Counted from the stretch's first letter, positions 8,503 through 16,530 are shown. The stretch is DNA of 64,000 nt from CAZQYC01 sp964597495 (GCA_964597495.1 CAZQYC010000005.1:26802-90801); one strand, 5' to 3'. Notes: generated by a model from the sequence alone, not told the origin. A program made the numbers and translations.

Positions 8503-9165
8503 TCAGCGCCTCAATTCGAGTTCTCGAAGTGCATTCATGATCTTGTCTGGTTCAGAGTAGTCGCGAAATGTATGTTGAACCCCGAGAGAGCGGAGCTGCT
8601 CATGTCGACGACCGATGCCGATCATGTGAATGCCAAGTTCCGCGCATACCTTAATATCCCACGGAGCATCGCCAAAATAGACCGCAGACGCCAAGTCAAC
8701 GCCGGCACGTGCAACGGCCAAGGCAATAATGTCGCTTCGGCGAGGCACGTCGCTTGAGGTCGCACGTGGAAAGCCTGCAAGGTCAATTCCACAACACTGC
8801 AACTTGAGTTGCGCCTCGATATCGAAACCGCCCGTAGCGATGGCAACACGGATGCCATGCTTCTGCAATTGGGCAATAAATTTGACGGCTCCAAAAATCG
8901 GCGCGAAGTCGCCGGGATACTTCGGAAATTCATCGCGCAACAGTCGGCAGAATTCCTGTTTGATCTGTTCTTCCTTCTCCTTCAAAGCGACGTCCCCAGC
9001 AAGTATTTCGCGCACGATCGCCGAGCTGGTCGGTTCGGCGTAAACACTCCAATCGTGAGTGGCCAGCGACAATCCCGTTACGCGCTCGATCGCCAAGGCA
9101 TAGCACCGACCCTCGACTTCCTGCGTATCGCAGATCGTTCCGTCATTGTCGAAAACGGCTAGCAC
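8503..9165 (-). CDS. HAD-superfamily hydrolase
   Basis: A 220-residue haloacid-dehalogenase-like phosphatase. It has motif I FDNDGTICDT with both aspartates, a helical cap (about 15-85), motif II around VAIATGG and the metal-binding motif YFGDAPWDI. It resembles phosphoglycolate-phosphatase-like enzymes, but the substrate is unknown. It has the size and orientation of the cassette genes to its right. Only a doubtful attC trace (about 8456-8507, GGCTAAGA ... GTTCAGC) follows it, so it may be an old immobile cassette or a neighbour. Confidence 0.8.
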   Translation of the reverse strand: MLAVFDNDGTICDTQEVEGRCYALAIERVTGLSLATHDWSVYAEPTSSAIVREILAGDVALKEKEEQIKQEFCRLLRDEFPKYPGDFAPIFGAVKFIAQLQKHGIRVAIATGGFDIEAQLKLQCCGIDLAGFPRATSSDVPRRSDIIALAVARAGVDLASAVYFGDAPWDIKVCAELGIHMIGIGRRHEQLRSLGVQHTFRDYSEPDKIMNALRELELRR

Positions 9166-9213
9166 GCTCAGTACCGAATGCTTCGAACTAAGCCGTGCGC
9201 CCTAAGCGTGGGC

Positions 9214-9507
9214 CTAGCGGAAATCCTCAAAATGGTGGACCCAACACTGGACCACGTATTTTTCCATGCCTGGGGGAATGAGCGGCTGATCCCATTTCTT
9301 ACCTATGAACCGATCTAAATCTTCCGCGCCGTTCCAGCGGGAGATCATCACATACTCATCCGGTGCCCACTGCGTTGGCTTGCCGATGTTCACCGAGACC
9401 AGCCCATCGTGCGCTTCGACAAGCGGAATGGAGATTTCCTGAAAATCCTTCTCAAAGGACGCCCTCATTTCAGGCCTGATCTGAACGCGAAATATTCTGG
9501 TGATCAC
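9214..9507 (-). CDS. Antibiotic-biosynthesis-monooxygenase-like (ABM) small protein
   Basis: A 97-residue ferredoxin-like-fold protein of the ABM type: ITRIFRVQIRPEMRASFEKDF at the start, the central EYVMISRWNGAEDLDRFIG, and a beta-strand end. Members are heme-degrading or quinone monooxygenases or simply small-molecule-binding proteins, and the activity here cannot be told. It is a typical cassette-size gene in the same orientation as the array, but I see no convincing attC beside it. Confidence 0.7.
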   Translation of the reverse strand: MITRIFRVQIRPEMRASFEKDFQEISIPLVEAHDGLVSVNIGKPTQWAPDEYVMISRWNGAEDLDRFIGKKWDQPLIPPGMEKYVVQCWVHHFEDFR

Positions 9508-9873
9508 TTTATTCTCTCAAAGGTTAGGCACGCTTTCCCACCACTTACTTAACTCGCTTGAAGTAAAGCGGGAAGAAGGGAAGAAGGGTCACCCAGAGTT
9601 TGTCTCGCTCTGGGGTGAGGTACAGCCCAATGAAAGCGGCGCGCCACGAAAACTCAATGCGTTCAAATCTCATGTCGATTCCCTATAGAGGTTGCCCGCT
9701 CCTCGCGAGCAGTCGATTCTTGGATCGATACAATCGGGTCCATTGTAGCCTTACAGAAACTGCATCCACGTCCTAAATACTCCCGGCTAGACCCGATTCA
9801 CCAAGTCGTTCTCGGACGATGTCCTTTCCATTGTACGAATACGTTTTTAATACACTAGATGCATCTTTTGCCT
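9508..9873. other. Gap without a supported gene
   Basis: This 366-bp stretch has no frame I can support and no clear attC. It may be the eroded remains of one cassette. Confidence 0.4.
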
Positions 9874-10236
9874 TCATGTCCATCGGTGTGAAGACGCCGA
9901 ACGACCATCAACGGGTATCTTCTTAAGTGATGACAACTCAACGTTCTCCAGGCAGCGCACATTTATTACGGCTGTCGGTATGCCGGCGCGGTTGCCTAAA
10001 CTGAACGGAGAACACCCGCACTGTGGACAAAAGTGATGCTTGATAACGTGCTTGTTGAACGTGTACGTGGCCAAGGCCTCTTCCGAACAGAGCAAATTCA
10101 AATTCTGACGTGCTACGAACCACAGCAAGTAGCCCTTCCGACTGCAATGCGAACAGTTGCACTCCAACACCTGCTCCAGGTTTCCCTCAACTTCGAAAGA
10201 TATTCGCCCACAATGACAGCTTCCTTTGTAATTCAT
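9874..10236 (-). CDS. GFA-family (CENP-V/GFA) zinc-binding protein
   Basis: A 120-residue protein of the glutathione-dependent formaldehyde-activating family. Visible cysteine pairs are SCHCG at the start, CNCSHC in the middle and FCPQCGC in the second half, matching the two-zinc pattern. Most family members have no demonstrated formaldehyde activity. The gene is in array orientation. A second, unrelated-looking GFA cassette lies at 13350-13823. Confidence 0.85.
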   Translation of the reverse strand: MNYKGSCHCGRISFEVEGNLEQVLECNCSHCSRKGYLLWFVARQNLNLLCSEEALATYTFNKHVIKHHFCPQCGCSPFSLGNRAGIPTAVINVRCLENVELSSLKKIPVDGRSASSHRWT

Positions 10237-10268
10237 TTTCTCTGATCCTCAAATAATCATTTTGAGAA

Positions 10269-10323
10269 ACCTAAGTCGTGCGCAACACAAGCAAAGTGCG
10301 TCTGCTGCAACCAGCCGTTAAGC
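10269..10323 (-). other. attC site (degenerate), after the RibD-like cassette
   Basis: The left core ACCTAAG deviates in the last base. The right end is GTTAAGC. An inner CGTGCGCAACAC ... AAGCAAAGTGCG section resembles the longer sites of the array. It is the leftmost site I can support. Confidence 0.6.
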
Positions 10324-10986
10324 ATCATTCTGCCCTTGACGCCGAAGTACGACATGGGTGGCTTTCTCCGACGCAACGAACTGAACGCATTCGTATCCCA
10401 ACGCGCGCACGTCAGTACCCTCGAACAGCCGCTCTCCTCTGCCCAGCAAGACCGGCGAAATAGCGATGTGCAGCTCATCGATGAGGCCTGCACGAAGATA
10501 TTGCTGGATAGTGTTGGATCCGCCGCCAATGCGCACATCCATTCCGTCAGCCGCATCGCGCGCCCGCTCAAGCGCTTCGTGAATACCGCCCGTGACGAAG
10601 TGGAATGTCGTTCCACCTTCCATCTGGATGGGTGGGCGTGCGTGATGAGTCAAGATGAAAGTGGGAACGTGATAGGGCGGGTTGTCTCCCCACCAACCTT
10701 TCCAGCTCATGTCGGGCCAGGAACCGCGAATCGGTCCAAACATGTTTCTTCCGAGAATCCAGGCACCGACATTCTTGAAGCCCCGCGCAGCGAAGTTGTC
10801 ATCGACCCCCGTTGTGCCGGCGTCGACGCCAAATAGGGTTCGTTGGAACGTGCGTGTCGGAATTAACCACTGATGCAAATCAGCCCCGCCCACACCGAGC
10901 GGATTACTAATGTCCTGATTCGGACCCGCTCCGTATCCATCAAGCGAGATGGTAAACCCCTCAACTCGAACGCGTGTCATTTTCAT
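10318..10986 (-). CDS. Dihydrofolate-reductase-like (RibD C-terminal) reductase cassette
   Basis: A 222-residue protein of the RibD_C/DHFR-like family: start RVRVEGFTISLDGYGAG, middle GGGTTFHFV and GGGSNTIQQYLRAGLIDELH, end SPVLLGRGERLFEG. These NADPH-type reductases include riboflavin-pathway enzymes and many uncharacterised relatives. It is a stand-alone domain here, without deaminase. A second in-frame ATG two codons on is also possible. The cassette lies between attC 11005-11065 upstream and 10269-10323 downstream. Confidence 0.85.
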   Translation of the reverse strand: MKMTRVRVEGFTISLDGYGAGPNQDISNPLGVGGADLHQWLIPTRTFQRTLFGVDAGTTGVDDNFAARGFKNVGAWILGRNMFGPIRGSWPDMSWKGWWGDNPPYHVPTFILTHHARPPIQMEGGTTFHFVTGGIHEALERARDAADGMDVRIGGGSNTIQQYLRAGLIDELHIAISPVLLGRGERLFEGTDVRALGYECVQFVASEKATHVVLRRQGQNDA

Positions 10987-11004
10987 ACCTTCCTGTCGAT
11001 TGAT

Positions 11005-11065
11005 GTCTAACGTTCAGCCCAAGTTGCGCAGCTTTGCCGCGTCATTCTTGAGGCCGCTGTTAGCC
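11005..11065 (-). other. attC site
   Basis: 61 bp, cores GTCTAAC and GTTAGCC, with inner arms TTGCGCAGC / GCCGCGTC. It overlaps the stop codon of the gene to its right. Confidence 0.85.
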
Positions 11066-11428
11066 AGCAATGATGCGCACCACTTCGTCATCGGAAACTC
11101 CCATTGCTCGAGCCACGGCAAATGCCCTGGGAACAATGCGATAGGGAGAATCTACGTCAAAAGGGGCCGACGCTCCACTGAGATTGTAGAGACTCTTCGC
11201 GCAAGATTCTTCAAAGGAGTACTGCGCTTGAAGAAGCACGTCATTTGCTTTTAAGGCTTTCAAATTCTTATCGCGGATTCTTTGGAATAGCTTGTGCGCA
11301 GATTGCCAACATGACTTGTCCAAAGATACTCGTAGTATTTCATCCAAGGTTGTCCGCTCCTTTGAATGAAGCGCGAAGAGTTCGCAAAGACCCCGGATCG
11401 CGAGAATGATGTTACTTTGATCAGCCAT
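11060..11428 (-). CDS. Hypothetical cassette protein, helical
   Basis: A 122-residue protein I do not recognise. It is predicted mostly helical and soluble (RGLCELFALHSKERTTLDEIL, LFQRIRDKNLKALKAND). There is no signal peptide or metal motif. Its stop lies within attC 11005-11065 and it starts 8 bp after attC 11436-11474. Confidence 0.7.
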   Translation of the reverse strand: MADQSNIILAIRGLCELFALHSKERTTLDEILRVSLDKSCWQSAHKLFQRIRDKNLKALKANDVLLQAQYSFEESCAKSLYNLSGASAPFDVDSPYRIVPRAFAVARAMGVSDDEVVRIIAG

Positions 11429-11435
11429 TATCTTC

Positions 11436-11474
11436 GGCTAACGACGACGTCAAACCCCACCGTGTTTGTTGGGC
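11436..11474 (-). other. attC site, shortened
   Basis: Only 39 bp, cores GGCTAAC and GTTGGGC, with most of the central stem missing. It is probably a deletion derivative. Confidence 0.6.
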
Positions 11475-11497
11475 TTCCCACAGGAAATTCTATTGAT

Positions 11498-11926
11498 TCA
11501 CGTAGCTCGTGTTAAGGAATGGCGATTAGGCCACAACCAAAAGTAAAATCCCATCGATCCAAAAAGCCAGTATGCCCCCTCAAGCAAAGAGCTATCCGGG
11601 TTCTCTGGGGTGTTTATCCGCGGATCTGATCTCAAGTAATACACGATAGCTTTCCCGCCAATCGGCTCGTAGTGTGTCTTGCCGTGACCCGAATATTTCT
11701 CAGAGCCGATTTGAAATGTATAGCTCAGAAGATGGCTGTTCCCGCCTCTATTTAGAGGCCCGCCTCCAAGCCCAACTTTCCGCGAATCTGGCAATAACAC
11801 GGCCTCTACACTTTCATACGAGGAGCGGATTCGGATGGACTGAGCGACGCGATATAGTCCAAGAAAAAACATAGCGACGGCCATCGCTACTGCGGCTTTG
11901 AGCACTGTTGGATGTGGTCGTCCCAT
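11498..11926 (-). CDS. DUF3592-like membrane protein cassette
   Basis: A 142-residue protein with a membrane segment near each end (LKAAVAMAVAMFFLGLYRV and AYWLFGSMGFYFWLW). Between them lies an extracytoplasmic beta domain containing YTFQIGSEKYSGHG and a YYLRSDPRINTPE segment, the pattern of DUF3592 proteins. Function is unknown. It is bounded by attC 11436-11474 and 12054-12116, although about 127 bp without a gene separate its start from the latter. Confidence 0.7.
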   Translation of the reverse strand: MGRPHPTVLKAAVAMAVAMFFLGLYRVAQSIRIRSSYESVEAVLLPDSRKVGLGGGPLNRGGNSHLLSYTFQIGSEKYSGHGKTHYEPIGGKAIVYYLRSDPRINTPENPDSSLLEGAYWLFGSMGFYFWLWPNRHSLTRAT

Positions 11927-12053
11927 ACTTCGCCTTGGTTATTCAGCCAACGTACACGCGCGACGTATCTTCGCGATAACCCACCGCAATACATTGTGGA
12001 GCGCTTCTATAGGGTTGATACATCCGGTTCAACCCGCGAGTTACCCATTATCA

Positions 12054-12116
12054 TCCCAACGTGGATTAACTGGAGCGCGGTCTGTCCACGCGATCGGCTA
12101 CGACGCCTTGTTGGGC
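12054..12116 (-). other. attC site
   Basis: 63 bp, left core TCCCAAC, right core GTTGGGC. The phosphatase gene to the right stops inside it. Confidence 0.75.
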
Positions 12117-12569
12117 ACCGGCTTGCTCGAGAACCTCCGTTATGAATGGCGACCAGCCAGGATGTTCGGCTGGTTGCCAGATGCTGTGAATGAAATCCAT
12201 GGCTTGGTCGGCACTCCAAAGACCGCGACGAGCAGAATAGAGAGCGTAAAACGCGCTGACCCGGTAATTCGCAGCGCAATGCACGTGGACTTTTCTCTCC
12301 TGAACTCGATCCAGTGCTTCCAGAAACTTCGAGAAGTCGGCTGCCGTAGGCTGTTTAAAATCGACAGGGATATAGATGTACTCGATCCCTTGTGATTCCA
12401 CCATGTCCCGTTCATTCTGAATAGCGTATTCACTTGTGTCCGGAAGAAGATTAATGACAACTTCATAACCCTGATGAGAAAGCGCCTTTAGCCCCTGTGG
12501 ACGCACAATCCCGGATGTCGTCAGCTTCTCGCCAATTCTCCGGAAGTTGTAACTCGTATCAATGTGCAT
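12066..12569 (-). CDS. Protein-tyrosine/dual-specificity-phosphatase-like cassette
   Basis: A 167-residue protein with the fold signature of cysteine phosphatases: a start with SYNFRRIGEKLTTSGIVRP, a strand INLLPD, and the loop VHCAANYRVSAF. The loop is C-x4-R, one residue shorter than the canonical C-x5-R, so activity is uncertain; I recall the same CAANxRVS loop in other bacterial members. About the last 17 residues are coded inside attC 12054-12116. No partner kinase is visible. Confidence 0.75.
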   Translation of the reverse strand: MHIDTSYNFRRIGEKLTTSGIVRPQGLKALSHQGYEVVINLLPDTSEYAIQNERDMVESQGIEYIYIPVDFKQPTAADFSKFLEALDRVQERKVHVHCAANYRVSAFYALYSARRGLWSADQAMDFIHSIWQPAEHPGWSPFITEVLEQAGAQQGVVADRVDRPRSS

Positions 12570-12611
12570 GTTAACTTCTCTACCTTAACTTATCCCCAAC
12601 GTTAACAATGA

Positions 12612-12672
12612 GCCCGAACGCTCAGCCTAGGTGCGCGACTTCGCCGCGTCACTCTTGAGAGTATTTTTAGAC
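12612..12672 (-). other. attC site, degenerate
   Basis: Left end GCCCGAAC, inner TGCGCGACTTCGCCGCGTCA like other sites in the array, right end degraded to TTTTTAGAC. It overlaps the 3' end of the zinc-ribbon gene. Confidence 0.55.
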
Positions 12673-13001
12673 TCTCGCCAGCCGCATTCAGGGCATAGTT
12701 TCGCCACCGGTGTACGCAAAGGCTTCGAGCATTGTGGGCAAGGCTTGCCATACAAACTGATTTGATGGTGCCACAATGCATTGATATTCGTTTCTTTAAA
12801 TCCGGTGAGTTTGAAGTAAAAATCAAGAGCGGGACTTTCATCCACAGCCGCTCGTGCCTCCGAAATGTCGGAGCCATGAAGCTCGCGATGAGACTTGATG
12901 TTTTGCATGTGCTGCATAAGCAACGGGTGCAACTCTTTCCATTCCGCTTCGTCAAGCATCGGAATTTCCCACTGACATCGCCAACACCACATTGTCTTCA
13001 T
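12627..13001 (-). CDS. Hypothetical zinc-ribbon cassette protein
   Basis: A 124-residue soluble protein with three CxxC pairs (CWRC at the start, CPQC and CPECG near the end) that probably bind zinc around a helical middle (HPLLMQHMQNIKSHRELHG). I do not recognise the family. The last residues (NTLKSDAAKSRT) are coded by attC sequence. It starts 6 bp after the degenerate site 13007-13063. Confidence 0.65.
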   Translation of the reverse strand: MKTMWCWRCQWEIPMLDEAEWKELHPLLMQHMQNIKSHRELHGSDISEARAAVDESPALDFYFKLTGFKETNINALWHHQISLYGKPCPQCSKPLRTPVAKLCPECGWRESKNTLKSDAAKSRT

Positions 13002-13006
13002 GAAGA

Positions 13007-13063
13007 ATCTACCGCTCAGCGACGACGCGCGGCGCTGTTGAGAACTCAGAGGCTATTGTAGAT
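13007..13063 (-). other. attC-like site, strongly degenerate
   Basis: The outer arms ATCTAC / GTAGAT replace the usual cores. The inside (CGCTCAGCGACGACGCGCGG) still resembles other sites. It is supported mainly by position. Confidence 0.4.
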
Positions 13064-13304
13064 ACCGACCAATGTCATTGGTTTCAGGAATGTGATTCGA
13101 TCGAAGTTCGGCACGCGCGCGCGCCGAGCGCAATACCGCGAACACGAGCATTGCCCCAAGAATCGGGACGCACCAAACAACGCATGATTGTGCAATCTTT
13201 TGTTGGCGGGTGTAGTTGATCGAGCGTGCAACGAATAGCGTCGCAGCTACATTGGCCACGAGAAGAACGACTAGCGATAGGGCGATAGTGATAGTGATAA
13301 ACAT
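13053..13304 (-). CDS. Small membrane protein cassette
   Basis: An 83-residue protein with two predicted membrane helices (TIALSLVVLLVANVAATLFV and CVVWCVPILGAMLVFAVL) and a short charged tail. I do not recognise the family. It lies between attC 13311-13355 and the degenerate site 13007-13063, which contains its stop. Confidence 0.65.
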   Translation of the reverse strand: MFITITIALSLVVLLVANVAATLFVARSINYTRQQKIAQSCVVWCVPILGAMLVFAVLRSARARAELRSNHIPETNDIGRYLQ

Positions 13305-13310
13305 GCGGAA

Positions 13311-13355
13311 CTCTAACGCTCAGTCTAGGGCATCGGGTTCAACGAAGGGTTAAGT
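13311..13355 (-). other. attC site, short
   Basis: 45 bp, cores CTCTAAC and GTTAAGT, with part of the central stem lost. It overlaps the stop of the GFA gene. Confidence 0.65.
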
Positions 13356-13823
13356 CGTCGGCGATTTACCATGACGCTCCTGCCAAAGCGCGAGCAGTTC
13401 GAGCGGATCATCGGGCGCCGTCCCGTACTTCTTGGCGCCTGCAGGAAACACAAACCATGGCAAGGCACTGCGTGTATACAGATGCGCTATCGGCTCGAAC
13501 GACTTGGATTCGATAAGCGTACTTGGCCGTAAGATTGCCAGACTCGGATGCTCAGGAGGTTCGGCCCAAAGATCCGTGCTGCATGTGGCGCATACCCGCC
13601 GAACTTTTAAGCGACCGGAAGCGTGTTTGAACGAGTGTAGTTCAGTAAGACCGCGCAAGACTTCCAAAGCAGCGCGCTTAACCCACATAGAAAGCCGGAG
13701 AGCTCCACCGGAGCGGTGCTGACATTCGGTACAGTGGCAGGCGTATAGCGTGAGCGGTTGATCGCGAAACTCGAACTGAACCGCGCCGCATTGGCATGAG
13801 CCTTGATAGGGTGATGACGACAT
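13350..13823 (-). CDS. GFA-family (CENP-V/GFA) zinc-binding protein cassette
   Basis: A 157-residue member of the GFA family with SCQCGAVQFEF, ACHCTECQHRSG and CATCSTDLW, the complete set of zinc cysteines. The middle LRLSMWVKRAALEV and the aromatic C-terminal part are typical. Probable metal-dependent enzyme of unknown substrate. It differs clearly from the shorter GFA protein at 9874-10236, so the two were probably acquired separately. Confidence 0.85.
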   Translation of the reverse strand: MSSSPYQGSCQCGAVQFEFRDQPLTLYACHCTECQHRSGGALRLSMWVKRAALEVLRGLTELHSFKHASGRLKVRRVCATCSTDLWAEPPEHPSLAILRPSTLIESKSFEPIAHLYTRSALPWFVFPAGAKKYGTAPDDPLELLALWQERHGKSPTT

Positions 13824-13842
13824 GACGCTCCTTGAATCGGCG

Positions 13843-13970
13843 ACCTAACGCTCCGCGTAGACCACTGCGAAGGAGCGTAACCCCGAAGCAGTCAGATGCG
13901 CAACGCACACAGGAGCAACACTCGCGCATAGACGCGCACCTTGGGTGCGCCGATGATCCTGCGTTTATGT
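13843..13970 (-). other. attC site, long form
   Basis: About 128 bp. The left core ACCTAAC is clear. The inside shows GCGCACC TTG GGTGCGC and other inverted segments. The right core is degraded (GTTTATG). Confidence 0.55.
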
Positions 13971-13991
13971 CCGAACGTAAGCCAGCGATTT

Positions 13992-14900
13992 TCATCGCTT
14001 ACAGTCACCGGCATTCTCGGCAAGGAAGTTGGTTCGCAAAAACTCCTCCACTAGGCTCATGTGCTTCAGGGGAGCCGCATGATTTCCTTTGATCGCGACG
14101 TGCTCATTGTGGAACCGAAAGCTGTGCTTTCTCAGACGGTGGATGATCGCCTCGGACATTTCTGCAGATGGCCAGAACTCGTCTCGAGTGGCCGATAGCA
14201 GAAAGATCGGGCCGTTGATCTTCTCGACCGGAATCGCCGCCTTCGCAACTGCTTCCTCGTCTTTCAGCATGTCGTCCCATGCCGCTCGCTTATCGCCTTT
14301 AATCAGATCCGGCACTGCGCTCCATGGCACCGGCACGAAGGGTAACTGCTCGCCGTTGCTGGTAAAGGACGAAGTATTCAGGGCAATCGTGTGTCCCGCG
14401 AAGACCGCGTTCCCTGGCACGATGCCGACGACGGATTTAATGTCAGGGTATCGACTGGCCATGACTAAAGCCAATTCTGCACCTTTGGATCCGCCAATTA
14501 GGGCGATGCATTTGCGATTGATTTTATGATCTTTGGCGGCTTCGATGATCGCCGCGTACACACCCTCGAGTGATATCCGGTCCATTGCCTGCGGTATGCC
14601 TGCCTCACCGAAATAGGCAACCGCCAAGAACGCATAACCTTGGGCGAGAAAGCGATCACGCTGTGGCTTCCAATGGTTACTTACCCATGCGTTACCTCCC
14701 TCGGAGCCGCCAAAGCCCACAATTAGCGGCTGGTTCTCTCCTTCGCCGACGTAAAGGCGCGTGTTCACTTGGCCGTGATTCTGAGGAAGCGTCTCGGTAT
14801 CAAAAGTAACGACCAGATACCAGTAGTAAATGAACGCCAGACAGATAGCCGCGAAAAATACGATTGCGGTCCACTTTAAGGCTTTCGTCGCGATGCCCAT
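13992..14900 (-). CDS. Alpha/beta-hydrolase, acyl-CoA thioesterase/BAAT C-terminal-like
   Basis: A 302-residue hydrolase with an N-terminal membrane anchor (IVFFAAICLAFIYYWYLV). The catalytic triad can be read as Ser in the elbow GGSKGAEL, Asp in SATRDEFWPS and His in KGNHAAP, a pattern of the BAAT/acyl-CoA thioester hydrolase C-terminal domain. Substrate unknown; the anchor suggests it acts at the membrane outer face. GGAGAGG precedes ATG 14900 by 2 bases. It is one of the largest genes in the array. Confidence 0.8.
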   Translation of the reverse strand: MGIATKALKWTAIVFFAAICLAFIYYWYLVVTFDTETLPQNHGQVNTRLYVGEGENQPLIVGFGGSEGGNAWVSNHWKPQRDRFLAQGYAFLAVAYFGEAGIPQAMDRISLEGVYAAIIEAAKDHKINRKCIALIGGSKGAELALVMASRYPDIKSVVGIVPGNAVFAGHTIALNTSSFTSNGEQLPFVPVPWSAVPDLIKGDKRAAWDDMLKDEEAVAKAAIPVEKINGPIFLLSATRDEFWPSAEMSEAIIHRLRKHSFRFHNEHVAIKGNHAAPLKHMSLVEEFLRTNFLAENAGDCKR

Positions 14901-14994
14901 GACCTCTCCTGCGCAGTCTTGCGTAGTTATTGGTACCTGGGAGTTTTGACGCGCGTTGCCCGCCCAAAGGTTGCTAAGCGTCTCGACTACTTAA

Positions 14995-15054
14995 GCCCAA
15001 CGCTCGGCTTGAGGTGCGCGTTGTCTTCAACGCGTCGCTCTCGAAGTGTTAGAC
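14995..15054 (-). other. attC site
   Basis: 60 bp, cores GCCCAAC and GTTAGAC, inner arms GTGCGCGTTG / CAACGCGTCGC. A 117-bp inverted-repeat element abuts its right end. Confidence 0.9.
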
Positions 15055-15171
15055 CTAGGTAAGCGCTGATCAAGTCCGCTTCCGCAATACCTTGATCAGC
15101 TAACTTGCTGTTTGAACCTGGATCCCGTTCTGCAACGGGACACGGTAAGGACTTAATCAGTCCTTACCTAG
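15055..15171. repeat. 117-bp inverted-repeat (MITE-like) element next to attC
   Basis: The ends are imperfect 24-bp inverted repeats (CTAGGTAAG ... GATCAAGTCC against its inverted form ending CTTACCTAG, about four mismatches). Inside, GCTGATCAAG is repeated inverted as CTTGATCAGC. It has no coding capacity. It fills the space between the attC right end and the stop codon of the lipoprotein gene. Confidence 0.65.
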
Positions 15172-15173
15172 CT

Positions 15174-15902
15174 TCATTGTACAGGCGCAAGCGCTTCATA
15201 CACTTTCGTCCGCCTTTTCTTGAAATGGAAACTTCCCTCTGATCGTATCAACTGCTCAGCGACGCCAAGGCCAGCCGTCGAGAGCACGAACTCCGTGGGG
15301 CAGGGACCGTTGCAAGCGTACTCATAATGGAGGCGAACCACACCAAAGACCCAACGAGGTATTCCTTTATATCCGTAATGCGCAAAAATGCTGTCCGACG
15401 TGATTCGTTTACCTTCATCCTTTGCCGACAACGCTACCTCCATATCGGGCGCGGAGAAGAGGCGGATTCTTCCATAAGTCCGGTTCCCCCTCTCGTCTCG
15501 AGCTTCTTTATCCGCAGAATCGAATAAAGGTGAGATCTTCACGAGCTGCGGACAAAGCAAACTTTCTTGCGTCGTCAGACAAGGGCGCAACGCGAACGAA
15601 AAGACCGTTTCACGCAGAAGTCGCAGATCGACTTCCAACACTACGGCGTCCTGAGGACCATCGCCTACGGGAATGGGAATGGCGGGAATACCGAGCACTC
15701 CTACGGAACCAAACCTAGAGTCCGGCGCGAACATAATACTTAATTGCGCTTCCTTGTTGCTGAAGGAAACGTACTCCTTCCCCGTTTCCTTCGACATATA
15801 CACGTCTGAAATCTCAAAGGTCGAGCATCCATATGCGGACATCACCAGGCATGCAACAACCAACCGCTTATGACTCGACAGACACCTCCACGTGCTACGC
15901 AT
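15174..15902 (-). CDS. Predicted lipoprotein cassette
   Basis: A 242-residue exported protein. Start ATG 15902 gives a lipoprotein signal (LVVACLVMSAYGC, cysteine in the lipobox). An upstream in-frame start would lie within attC 15908-15997, which argues against it. The mature part is beta-rich with conserved-looking stretches (SIMFAPDSRFGSVGVLG, RIRLFSAPDMEVALSAKDE). I do not recognise the family. The stop is 3 bp from the inverted-repeat element. Confidence 0.7.
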   Translation of the reverse strand: MRSTWRCLSSHKRLVVACLVMSAYGCSTFEISDVYMSKETGKEYVSFSNKEAQLSIMFAPDSRFGSVGVLGIPAIPIPVGDGPQDAVVLEVDLRLLRETVFSFALRPCLTTQESLLCPQLVKISPLFDSADKEARDERGNRTYGRIRLFSAPDMEVALSAKDEGKRITSDSIFAHYGYKGIPRWVFGVVRLHYEYACNGPCPTEFVLSTAGLGVAEQLIRSEGSFHFKKRRTKVYEALAPVQ

Positions 15903-15907
15903 CTGAG

Positions 15908-15997
15908 ATCTAGCGCCGCGCTTATGATGCGAGCAAAGTGCCTCGCGCTTTGCGAGTCGTGCAGCCAATGGCCGCGAACATGAAGCGCTTGTTATGC
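15908..15997 (-). other. attC site, 90-bp class
   Basis: Left core ATCTAGC (one base off), right end GTTATGC. The inside GATGCGAGCAAAGTGC ... GCGAGTCG is shared with the other long sites. Confidence 0.75.
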
Positions 15998-16000
15998 ATT

Positions 16001-16483
16001 CTATAATTCTGAGTTAGCTCGCCCAAATTCTGCCGCGTAGTCTTGATTCGCGAACCTGAATCTAGCGATGGACTTCTTGGCCTTGACTATCTTCACTGGG
16101 TTACGGACCTTTAGATATATAACCCACACCAAAAACAATACATACGCCGCCACCAAGATTTGCCCATCATATTTGCCATTAGCGACGGTGCCGAACAACA
16201 GCGGAATGGATAACAGGAAAGGAAATGTGAGCACCATAACAAAGCCGGTTGGCCAGGCTTGGTTTGTAACGAACCCGTAGAATTTGGCAGGCCACTTGTG
16301 TCTATCACACACGGGATATTCTACTGTATGGGTTGTTTCTCTAATCGCGATCAAAAAGAATCCGTCTATTACACGGAAATGCGTCTTGGCATCAGTTGAT
16401 GCACCTTCATTGCAGTACGCACATTTGGGTGGCCACTTAATGCCTTTCTCTAAATTGATCTCAACAACGTCCACGCTCGTCAT
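16001..16483 (-). CDS. Membrane protein cassette with Cys pair
   Basis: A 160-residue protein beginning with a short cytosolic part that holds a CAYC pair and a later CDRH (a possible metal site), followed by two membrane helices (WPTGFVMVLTFPFLLSIPLLF and ILVAAYVLFLVWVIYL) and a basic tail. I do not recognise the family. It stops 3 bp right of attC 15908-15997. Confidence 0.65.
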   Translation of the reverse strand: MTSVDVVEINLEKGIKWPPKCAYCNEGASTDAKTHFRVIDGFFLIAIRETTHTVEYPVCDRHKWPAKFYGFVTNQAWPTGFVMVLTFPFLLSIPLLFGTVANGKYDGQILVAAYVLFLVWVIYLKVRNPVKIVKAKKSIARFRFANQDYAAEFGRANSEL

Positions 16484-16530
16484 CCTCGATGATTACTTGA
16501 AACAGTTTCGATGATTGATGCACAAGGTTA

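Noticed and set aside
8456..8507. Possible attC after the HAD gene
   Set aside because: GGCTAAGA and GTTCAGC are the only resemblance and no convincing inner stem could be drawn. Kept only as a remark.
9500..9688. A 62-residue plus-strand frame
   Set aside because: No ribosome site, no family features, and it overlaps the start of the ABM gene on the other strand.
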